12,388 nt of DNA from an uncultured Eubacteriales bacterium. Its GTDB lineage: Bacteria > Bacillota > Clostridia > UBA1381. The stretch covers positions 1 through 12,388 of the forward strand of contig USPO01000027.1 in assembly GCA_900556575.1 (NCBI GenBank). Direction: 5' to 3'. Positions 6,646 through 12,388 of the stretch are shown here, one piece after another. The position numbers and the translations under genes were made by a program. Under the pieces are notes generated by a model, which searched no databases, had not been told where the DNA came from, and was given only the letters and a program-made list of their open reading frames with translations. The first letter of the stretch is position 1. Each line of letters begins with the position of its first letter.

Positions 6646-8001
6646 ATGAAACAAAAAAGATCAACCTTTACCGGCGGACTCGGCTTTGTAATGGCTGCAG
6701 CATCCTCGGCAATAGGCTTGGGCAATATATGGAGATTTCCATACCTTGCCGCAAAGTACGGAGGAAGTGCATTTTTGATTGTATACATCATTTTGGTTGT
6801 TACATTCGGCTTTGCACTTATGACAGCGGAAATTGTCATAGGAAGAAAAACAGGACACGGACCGCTGACAGCCTTTTCTGTACTTAATAAAAAATGGGGC
6901 TTTATAGGTTTTCTGGCAACGCTGGTTCCGGTGCTTATTTTGCCTTATTATAATGTAATAGGAGGCTGGGTAGTAAATTATACGGTCGGCTATCTTGGAG
7001 GTGCATATCAGGGAATGGCAGCCGATAACTATTTTACGGATATGCTTGCTAATCCTGTGAAACTTATAATTGTTCAGGTGATATTTACAGCAGCTATTAC
7101 AGCAATTATTATGTGCGGTGTTACAAAAGGAATCGAAAGAGCATCAAAAGTTTTAATGCCCATATTATTGATACTTGCCGTTGCAATTTCCGTGTATTCG
7201 ATTACATTGCCGGGGGCAATGGACGGTGTGAAATATTTCTTTGTACCGAATATGCAGCATTTTTCAATAAAGGGAGTACTTGCCGCAATGGGTCAGATGT
7301 TCTTCTCGCTGTCGCTGGCAATGGGAATTATGGTAGCTTACGGCTCGTATCTTCCCAAGAGCAGTGATATTGAAAAAAGTGTATCACAGATAGAAATATT
7401 TGATACATTGATTGCTATTCTTGCCGGTCTTATGATAATTCCGGCGGTATTTGCTTTTTCGGGCGGAGATGAATCGGCTCTCGGAAAGGGCCCCGGACTC
7501 ATGTTTGTTACTCTGCCAAAGGTATTCGCAAGTATGCCGGGTACAAGAATTGCGGGTATAATGTTCTTTGTACTTGTACTTTTTGCGGCACTTACATCTG
7601 CAATGTCGGTTATGGAGGCAATTGTAGCTTCATTGTGCGACAAGTATAAAATTTCAAGAAATAAAGCGGCTCTTTTGAGTGCTGCATGGTCAGTTGTCGG
7701 CGGAGTAGTATGTATTTTGGGATACAGTGTTCTTTCGGGTGTGAAGTTCGGAAGCATGGATATATTGGATACGGTTGACTTTCTTACAAATTCGGTATTT
7801 ATGCCTGTTACGGCGCTGTTGACCTGTATTTTTGTCGGTTATATATTGGATAAGGATACGGTGAAAAATGAAATTACTTCATCGGGAAAATTCGGACGTG
7901 AAAAGATATTTAATGTAATGATTAAATATATTGCACCGATTTTTGTGGTGGCTGTACTTATTTCATCTGTTCTTGATTCTTTGGGTGTCATTAAGTTCTA
8001 A
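6646..8001 (+). CDS. Neurotransmitter:sodium symporter (NSS) family transporter
   Basis: With the ATG at 6646 after AAAGGAAAG the product has 451 residues, the size of short bacterial NSS proteins such as MhsT. It is a multi-pass membrane protein, with about 11 hydrophobic segments expected. The first segment carries the family signature 'SAIGLGNIWRFPYLAAKYGGSAF': A22 and N27 match the sodium-binding residues and R30 the extracellular-gate arginine of LeuT. The family imports amino acids or related amines with Na+. The particular substrate cannot be read. The longer frame to 6520 is rejected because that ATG sits at the transcription start. The gene has its own promoter, leader hairpin and terminator, so it is a single-gene unit with possible transcript-level control. 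Confidence 0.93.
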   Translation: MKQKRSTFTGGLGFVMAAASSAIGLGNIWRFPYLAAKYGGSAFLIVYIILVVTFGFALMTAEIVIGRKTGHGPLTAFSVLNKKWGFIGFLATLVPVLILPYYNVIGGWVVNYTVGYLGGAYQGMAADNYFTDMLANPVKLIIVQVIFTAAITAIIMCGVTKGIERASKVLMPILLILAVAISVYSITLPGAMDGVKYFFVPNMQHFSIKGVLAAMGQMFFSLSLAMGIMVAYGSYLPKSSDIEKSVSQIEIFDTLIAILAGLMIIPAVFAFSGGDESALGKGPGLMFVTLPKVFASMPGTRIAGIMFFVLVLFAALTSAMSVMEAIVASLCDKYKISRNKAALLSAAWSVVGGVVCILGYSVLSGVKFGSMDILDTVDFLTNSVFMPVTALLTCIFVGYILDKDTVKNEITSSGKFGREKIFNVMIKYIAPIFVVAVLISSVLDSLGVIKF

Positions 8002-8006
8002 AATAA

Positions 8007-8058
8007 ACGGCTGCTGTAATTTTTAATCTGCGGCAGCCGTATGACAGATTTTTATGAA
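8007..8058 (+). terminator. Strong hairpin after the NSS transporter gene
   Basis: The arm at 8007-8018 (ACGGCTGCTGTA) pairs with 8029-8040 over 12 bp including two G-U wobbles, with a 10-base loop. A T run (8050-8054) follows after about 9 bases rather than directly, so it may be an imperfect terminator or a 3'-end stabilising stem. Confidence 0.65.
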
Positions 8059-8087
8059 ATATTTATGAGTGAAAGGAAAATCCGGTT

Positions 8088-8552
8088 ATGAAAATATTAT
8101 TGGCGGTTGATGTTCAGCCTGAGTTTAACAATGACGATAAGGAATATAATAAGATACTTGATTATATAAAAAATGCGAAGTCATCCGGTGAATATGATGC
8201 CGTATATGCTACTGTATGCGGAAATAAGCCGAATGGAAGCTATGTGAGATATTCTAACTGGAATGACCTTTTGGACGGTGTTAAGCCGCTGGAATTTGAG
8301 GCGGACAGAACATATTACAAGACGGTTTACGGCTTAAAAAAGGAAGAATATCTTGAAATGGGAAAGGACAATGAATATACCGTAATAGGATATAATACGG
8401 GTGCCTGTGTGCTTAAGGTGGCACTTGATTTGTTTGATTTGGAGTATGATTTTAGGGTATTAAAAGATTATTGCTATTCATCGGACGGTGAGGCGGCACA
8501 TTACAGAGGACTTGCCTGCCTGTATAATTTGATGGAAAAAGCAGTGGTGTAA
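8088..8552 (+). CDS. Isochorismatase-like cysteine hydrolase
   Basis: The 154-residue protein shows the triad of the isochorismatase-like superfamily: D8 in 'LLAVDVQPEF', K78 in 'RTYYKTVYG', and C107 in 'IGYNTGACVLKVALDLF'. Members cleave amides or vinyl ethers (nicotinamidase, N-carbamoylsarcosine amidase, isochorismatase). The protein is shorter than a typical nicotinamidase (about 180-210 residues), and the metal-binding histidine pattern of nicotinamidases after the first Asp is not evident, so nicotinamidase is not favoured. Substrate is unknown. AAAGGA at 8072-8077 precedes the ATG. The stalk-domain gene starts 16 bases after its stop, so the two are probably co-transcribed. Confidence 0.85.
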   Translation: MKILLAVDVQPEFNNDDKEYNKILDYIKNAKSSGEYDAVYATVCGNKPNGSYVRYSNWNDLLDGVKPLEFEADRTYYKTVYGLKKEEYLEMGKDNEYTVIGYNTGACVLKVALDLFDLEYDFRVLKDYCYSSDGEAAHYRGLACLYNLMEKAVV

Positions 8553-8568
8553 ACGGAGGGATAGTTTT

Positions 8569-9342
8569 ATGTTAAGGAAAGTTACTGCCGCTGCTGCGGC
8601 AGCAATGCTGTCTGTATCGGCTGTCAATGCGGCAGATGATATTTCTGTTGTGATTGACGGAAATGAAATAGGGTTTGATGTACCGCCGCAGATAATAGAG
8701 GACAGAACACTCGTACCTCTTCGTGCCATTTTTGAGGCACTTGGTGCGGAAGTTGAATGGAACGGAGAAACACAAACTGTAACGGCTAAAAAAGACGATA
8801 CCGAAATTTCAATGACAATAGGAAATTCCGCTATGAGGGTAAACTCAAAGGAAATCACCCTTGATGTACCGCCGCAGATAATAGAGGATAGAACGCTTGT
8901 GCCGGCAAGAGCCGTTGCGGAAGGATTCGGTGCGAAAGTTGAATGGAATGCTGAAACAAGAACGGTTGTGATAAATACGGATGTAACGATGGTATCGGAA
9001 GAACCTGTATTGCAGCCGACAGCCTCGCCCGAAGCGGATATGCCTATTAAGTATAACGATTCATTGGAGCGTAAGGTCGATTATATGTCAAATTTTAAGC
9101 TTACAAATGTAAGCAAAAATTCTGACGGCAATTACGATATTGAATTTGTTCTTTATACATATCTTGAAGGCAGAGGAACCGTAAGCGTAAGCTTCAGGTG
9201 TCTTGATGACAACGGAAAAGTAGTAGATACATTTTCGGGAATTTATACGGGAACGGATTATACGTTAAGTGAACAGCATGACAAAGCAACGGTTTCCGGT
9301 AAAACATCGGTTATAGAGCTGATACCGGCAGGTGAGAAGTAA
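8569..9342 (+). CDS. Secreted protein with two copper amine oxidase N-terminal (stalk) repeats
   Basis: The 257-residue protein begins with a signal peptide (MLRKV, an Ala-rich core, likely cut after VNA at about 21). It then has two copies of the stalk repeat: residues about 36-72 and 98-135, each with 'DVPPQIIEDRTLVPxRA', then 'G A x VEWN xET xTV'. A Pro/Ser/Glu-rich linker (142-160) leads to a C-terminal beta-rich domain (170-257) with 'YDIEFVLYTYLEGRGTVSVSFRCLDDNGKVVDTFSG'. Despite the name, such repeats in Clostridia carry no copper oxidase activity; they are common surface or secreted modules. No sortase motif or C-terminal membrane anchor is visible. GGAGGGA (8556-8562) supports the start. 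Role at the cell surface is inferred only. Confidence 0.88.
   Translation: MLRKVTAAAAAAMLSVSAVNAADDISVVIDGNEIGFDVPPQIIEDRTLVPLRAIFEALGAEVEWNGETQTVTAKKDDTEISMTIGNSAMRVNSKEITLDVPPQIIEDRTLVPARAVAEGFGAKVEWNAETRTVVINTDVTMVSEEPVLQPTASPEADMPIKYNDSLERKVDYMSNFKLTNVSKNSDGNYDIEFVLYTYLEGRGTVSVSFRCLDDNGKVVDTFSGIYTGTDYTLSEQHDKATVSGKTSVIELIPAGEK
8675..8888 (+). repeat. Direct DNA repeat within the stalk-domain gene
   Basis: A 28-base stretch at 8675-8702 recurs identically at 8861-8888, 186 bases (62 codons) later, and the similarity carries on with third-position changes. It reflects duplication of the stalk module. The identical DNA suggests recent duplication, gene conversion or strong codon constraint. 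Confidence 0.85.
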
Positions 9343-9381
9343 AATTTAATTCTTTTGGGTTATGATTTGTAAAGGATAAAA

Positions 9382-9915
9382 ATGGAGTTTAAAATAACAG
9401 ATAGTTTAACAAGCGAGGATTATAGCAAAGTATACGATATAATGGAAGAAAGCTTTCCGCCGAATGAAAGACGTACAAGGACGGAGCAAATGGAGCTGCT
9501 GAATGACCCTAAGTTTAAGGTTTATGCCGTTAAAACGGAAGAAACGGTTAAAGCCTTTATGACGGTATGGGTTATTGAGGACTGGATGTTTATAGAGCAT
9601 TTTGCGGTAGATTTAAAACTCCGTAACGAAGGCATAGGAAAACGGTTTATAACCGAAATGATTACTAAATGCAATATGAGAGTTTGCCTTGAGGCAGAGC
9701 CTCCGTCAGAGGGAGAAATGGCAAAACGCCGAATAGGCTTTTACCGAAGAAACGGATTTACATTAAATGAATACCCGTACAAGCAGCCGTCAATAACCAA
9801 AGGACAGGCACCGGTAGATTTAATGATAATGACAACCGGCGGAGAAATTTCCGAAACAGAATTTTTAAGGCTTAAAGAGCTTTTATACAGAAACGTATAC
9901 AAGGTAAAGGATTAA
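9382..9915 (+). CDS. GNAT family N-acetyltransferase
   Basis: The 177-residue protein carries GNAT acetyl-CoA motif A: 'IEHFAVDLKLRNEGIGKRFITEMI' (71-94), where R81-NEG-IG-K provides the R/QxxGxG/A pyrophosphate loop. Motif B follows as 'VCLEAEPP' and 'RIGFYRRNGFTLNEY' (117-131), with the usual Y-R-x-N-G-F. GNAT enzymes acetylate an amine of a small molecule or protein; the acceptor here is unknown. The start ATG follows AAAGGA (9371-9376). The gene lies 39 bases after the stalk-domain gene with no terminator between them, so read-through transcription is likely. Confidence 0.88.
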   Translation: MEFKITDSLTSEDYSKVYDIMEESFPPNERRTRTEQMELLNDPKFKVYAVKTEETVKAFMTVWVIEDWMFIEHFAVDLKLRNEGIGKRFITEMITKCNMRVCLEAEPPSEGEMAKRRIGFYRRNGFTLNEYPYKQPSITKGQAPVDLMIMTTGGEISETEFLRLKELLYRNVYKVKD

Positions 9916-9980
9916 ATGATGATTGGTAAAACAGGAGCAAATAATTAAGCTCCGAAAAATATACAAGGAGGAAAATTTTG

Positions 9981-10808
9981 ATGAAAGAAAGCATTTGGAT
10001 AACAGGTGCAAAGGGAAGGCTCGGCAGCGAGCTTTACAAGCTTATCAAGGATAACAGCACAGAAATAACCACAACAGATACCGATGTGGATATTACAGAG
10101 GTTAATCCGGTTATTGATTACGCAAGAATGAATCATCCGGATATTATAATCAACTGTGCCGCAATGACAAACCCTCAGGAATGTGAGGACAACAGAGTAG
10201 AGGCATACAGAGTTAATGCTCTTGGAGCAAGAAATCTTGCCGTTGCCGCAAGAACGGTAAATGCCAAGCTTATTCAGCTTTCAACGGATGATGTTTTTGA
10301 CGGAAACGAGGGTGAGTATTTTAATGAATTTGATACTCCGAATCCAAAGAGTGTATATGCTAAGTCAAAGTATGCCGGTGAAATGATGGTTAAAGAGCTT
10401 GCACCCAAGCATATAATTGTTCGTTCATCATGGGTATACGGTTTTGGAGAGAATACCTTTGTTGATAGGGTTATCAGAAAAGCAAAGAACGGCGAGGCAA
10501 TAGAAGTTGTAAAAAACAGAGTAGGCTCACCTACGAGTATGAAGGCACTTGCGGAATTTATTAAGAAGCTTACCTTGTCAAGAGAATACGGAATTTTCCA
10601 TGCATCATGTGAGGGCGAGTGTACAAGAGAAGAATTGGCAAGAGAAATACTTAAGGCAACCGGTCTTAATGCGGAGATTAAATACAAAGAGGGCGGATTC
10701 AGACCGAACAATGCAAGAATTGAAGATTTGATGATGAAGATGACAGGTATGCACGTTATGCCGAATTGGAAGGACGCTCTCCATGAATATTTTGGAGGTA
10801 TAAAATAA
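9981..10808 (+). CDS. dTDP-4-dehydrorhamnose reductase-like protein (RmlD family)
   Basis: The 275-residue protein is an extended short-chain dehydrogenase. It has the NAD(P)-binding GAKGRLG (9-15), 'NCAAMTNPQECE' (58-69), 'QLSTDDVFDG' (99-108) with T102, and the catalytic pair Y126-x3-K130 in 'SVYAKSKYAGE'. 'RSSWVYG' (148-154) and 'RVGSPTS' (180-186) are typical RmlD/SDR sites. Classical RmlD reduces dTDP-6-deoxy-L-lyxo-4-hexulose to dTDP-L-rhamnose. No rmlA, rmlB or rmlC is adjacent, so another sugar-nucleotide or a methionine-adenosyltransferase-beta-like role cannot be excluded. ATG 9981 is preferred, 8 bases after AAGGAGGA; TTG 9978 is in frame but worse spaced. Its TAA overlaps the next ATG. 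Confidence 0.85.
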   Translation: MKESIWITGAKGRLGSELYKLIKDNSTEITTTDTDVDITEVNPVIDYARMNHPDIIINCAAMTNPQECEDNRVEAYRVNALGARNLAVAARTVNAKLIQLSTDDVFDGNEGEYFNEFDTPNPKSVYAKSKYAGEMMVKELAPKHIIVRSSWVYGFGENTFVDRVIRKAKNGEAIEVVKNRVGSPTSMKALAEFIKKLTLSREYGIFHASCEGECTREELAREILKATGLNAEIKYKEGGFRPNNARIEDLMMKMTGMHVMPNWKDALHEYFGGIK

Positions 10809-12082
10809 TGGCTGATAATAAGAAAAAGGGCTTAGGCTTAACAACGTGGATATTTATTGCACTTTTGGCGGGTGCGGTTGTCGGTATCATATTCCACTAT
10901 TTTGTTCCGGCATCATATGTAAGAGATACGGTGATTGTGGGCGGAATATTCCAGTTCTGCGGACAGGGATTTATAAGACTTATGCAAATGCTTGTTGTGC
11001 CGCTTGTATTCTGTTCGCTCATTTGCGGTGCGTCTGCAATAGGTGATTCAAAGACACTCGGTAAGGTCGGTGCAAAGATTATAGTAATGTATATCTTTAC
11101 AACAGCCGTTGCAATTACAGTTGCTATTTTAATCAGCCGTCTTATCAATCCGGGAATAGGTCTTGATGTATCGTCGCTTGCAAAGGCTGATGATGTTCAG
11201 GCAATGGAAAAAACATCAATGATTGATACATTACTTAACATTATTCCGAAAAATCCGCTGAACGGTCTTGCAAACGGCGAAATGCTTCAGGTAATTTTAT
11301 TTGCACTTATTATCGGTGTAATAATTGCAAAGCTTGGAGAAAGAGTTGAAACCGTTGCAAACTTTTTTGCACAGTTCAATGATATTATGATGGAAATGAC
11401 AACAGGTGTAATGAAGCTTGCTCCTATCGGTGTTTTCTGCCTTATAGCAAAGACATTTTCGGGAATCGGCTTTGATGCGTTCCTTCCGCTTATCAAGTAT
11501 ATGCTCTGCGTAGTGTTCGCATTAATAATTCAGTGCTTCGGTGTATACCAGCTTATGCTTAAGGTATTGACAAGATTAAGTCCGATAAAGTTTGTAAAGA
11601 AATTTGCTCCGGTTATGGGATTTGCTTTCTCAACGGCAACCTCAAATGCAACGATTCCGCTTTCAATTGAAACCTTAAAGGAAAAGATGGGTGTTTCAAA
11701 GAAAATATCATCATTTACAATTCCTTTAGGTGCAACAATTAATATGGACGGTACGGCAATCATGCAGGGCTGTGCGGTTGTATTTGCGGCACAGGCATTC
11801 AATATAGACCTCGGCGTAACGGGTTATTTAACGGTTATTGCAACGGCAACGCTCGCATCGATAGGTACTGCGGGTGTTCCGTCGGTTGGTCTTGTAACTC
11901 TGTCAATGGTATTTGCATCGGTTGGTTTGCCGGTAGAGGGTATTGCTATTATAATGGGTATAGACAGAATACTCGATATGGCAAGAACAGCTGTTAATAT
12001 CACAGGTGATGCAATTTGTACGACAATTGTTGCATCGCAGGATGGTTCGGTTGACCGTGATGTATTCAATAATGTGAAATAA
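10808..12082 (+). CDS. Dicarboxylate/amino acid:cation symporter (glutamate transporter family)
   Basis: The 424-residue membrane protein belongs to the DAACS family (GltP/GltPh/DctA-like). Visible hallmarks are the HP1 serine-rich loop 'FSTATSNATIPL' (274-285), the NMDGT sodium motif (312-316), an HP2 loop with 'AGVPSVGLV' (355-363), and TM8 'DRILDMARTAVNITGD' (386-401). D390, R393, N397 and D401 align with GltPh D394, R397, N401 and D405. The arginine is the residue that binds the side-chain carboxylate, so aspartate, glutamate or a C4-dicarboxylate is the likely substrate, moved with Na+ or H+. The ATG overlaps the stop of the RmlD-like gene (TAATG), so the two are translationally coupled. 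A terminator follows 20 bases after the stop. Confidence 0.92.
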   Translation: MADNKKKGLGLTTWIFIALLAGAVVGIIFHYFVPASYVRDTVIVGGIFQFCGQGFIRLMQMLVVPLVFCSLICGASAIGDSKTLGKVGAKIIVMYIFTTAVAITVAILISRLINPGIGLDVSSLAKADDVQAMEKTSMIDTLLNIIPKNPLNGLANGEMLQVILFALIIGVIIAKLGERVETVANFFAQFNDIMMEMTTGVMKLAPIGVFCLIAKTFSGIGFDAFLPLIKYMLCVVFALIIQCFGVYQLMLKVLTRLSPIKFVKKFAPVMGFAFSTATSNATIPLSIETLKEKMGVSKKISSFTIPLGATINMDGTAIMQGCAVVFAAQAFNIDLGVTGYLTVIATATLASIGTAGVPSVGLVTLSMVFASVGLPVEGIAIIMGIDRILDMARTAVNITGDAICTTIVASQDGSVDRDVFNNVK

Positions 12083-12095
12083 GATAAGGTTAAAT

Positions 12096-12144
12096 AAAAA
12101 AAGCTGCGGAATGTTATGGAAATATGACATTTCGCAGCTTTTTT
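12096..12144. terminator. Long-stem intrinsic terminator, possibly bidirectional
   Basis: AAAAAAGCTGCG (12097-12108) pairs with CGCAGCTTTTTT (12133-12144). The stem extends inward through 12109-12118 with 12123-12132 using a few wobbles, leaving a 4-base loop. A-run and T-run flank the stem, so it could end transcripts on both strands. Confidence 0.9.
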
Positions 12145-12236
12145 AAAAATTTTTTTCATCATCCCCCTATTTTTTTAATTAACTTCCGTAATATATAGTG
12201 AAGATGATAAATTGCAATTTGATTATCGGCTAAGGT

Positions 12237-12262
12237 GTTTGCTGCAAGGCATTGCGGCAGAC
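12237..12262 (+). promoter_or_regulatory. Leader hairpin upstream of the right-edge gene
   Basis: GTTTGCTGCAA (12237-12247) pairs with TTGCGGCAGAC (12252-12262) over 11 bp with two G-U wobbles and a GGCA tetraloop. No T run follows, so it is not a terminator. It lies about 50 bases before the start codon at 12313 and may be part of a 5' leader. I found no convincing promoter in 12145-12236. Confidence 0.35.
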
Positions 12263-12312
12263 AATATTTAATACTTGTTACGTTCATTAAATGGAAGGGA
12301 GATAATCATATA

Positions 12313-12388
12313 ATGAAAAAGACAGCAATAGTTTCGATTGTTACAGCACTTCTTGTATCCGCTAACGGTGCAGGTGCTTTTGCGGCAG
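12313..12388 (+). CDS. Secreted protein, N-terminal signal peptide only (3' end outside window)
   Basis: ATG at 12313 follows GAAGGGAGA (12294-12302). The 25 codons present read MKKTAIVSIVTALLVSANGA and then GAFAA, a typical Sec signal peptide: positive KK, hydrophobic core, small residues with a likely cut near AFA-A. The mature protein is beyond the window. The leader resembles those of stalk-domain or other exported clostridial proteins, but the family cannot be named. Confidence 0.75.
   Translation, partial: MKKTAIVSIVTALLVSANGAGAFAA

Noticed and set aside
7338..7757. 139-codon antisense ORF opposite the NSS transporter
   Set aside because: Composition is a mirror of a membrane-protein gene and no start signal or domain is seen.
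8041..8069. Promoter-like ATGACA, 17 bp, TATGAG before the cysteine hydrolase
   Set aside because: The -10 matches poorly and the predicted start would fall within the ribosome binding site, leaving almost no leader.
9934..9953. Short hairpin GGAGC/GCTCC between the GNAT and RmlD-like genes
   Set aside because: Only 5 bp with a 10-base loop and no T run after it; too weak to call a terminator.
1..12388. CRISPR arrays, tRNA or rRNA genes, insertion sequences or integrases
   Set aside because: No regularly spaced repeats, no tRNA-like cloverleaf, and no transposase or recombinase motif was seen in any frame.

Overview
The window looks like chromosomal DNA of a low-GC, Gram-positive anaerobe of the class Clostridia (Lachnospiraceae/Oscillospiraceae-like). 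This is inferred from strong AGGAGG-type ribosome binding sites, AT-rich codon use, consensus sigma-A promoters, U-tract terminators, a secreted protein built from 'copper amine oxidase N-terminal' (stalk) repeats, and family resemblances. All genes seen are on the + strand. The genus cannot be fixed from the sequence.

Region 1 (1 to about 3620) is accessory DNA in partial decay. It holds a RhuM-family gene cut by the left edge, a 38-codon frameshifted fragment resembling the N-terminus of DUF4238 proteins, and a GIY-YIG nuclease-family gene whose N-terminus seems to have lost an internal block. After these come an intact 508-residue protein of unknown function and a tiny ORF interrupted by an amber codon. 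Three broken pieces in 2.6 kb suggest remnants of mobile or defence cargo, but no transposase, integrase, att site or CRISPR is visible.

Region 2 (3622 to about 6480) holds small stand-alone enzymes: a 69-residue conserved small protein, a hexapeptide-repeat sugar O-acetyltransferase, a class I SAM-dependent methyltransferase, a NUDIX hydrolase and an SseB-like protein. The SseB-like gene has its own good promoter (TTGACA, 17 bp, TATTAT) and ends at a clear terminator.

Region 3 (6486 to 8040) is a self-contained transcription unit for a neurotransmitter:sodium symporter (NSS) family amino-acid transporter. It has a perfect extended -10 sigma-A promoter, a leader of about 125 nt carrying a hairpin plus U-run, the 451-codon gene, and a strong hairpin after it.

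Region 4 (8088 to 12144) carries an isochorismatase-like cysteine hydrolase, a secreted two-repeat stalk-domain protein, a GNAT acetyltransferase, a solitary RmlD-type dTDP-4-dehydrorhamnose reductase-like protein and, coupled to it by a TAATG overlap, a dicarboxylate/amino acid:cation symporter of the glutamate transporter type. A long-stem terminator closes the unit. A second secreted-protein gene starts at 12313 and runs off the right edge, behind a leader hairpin.

I did not find a convincing complete new system. The best leads are the decayed RhuM/DUF4238/GIY-YIG stretch with the intact 508-residue unknown protein, the amber-interrupted small ORF, and the NSS transporter leader.
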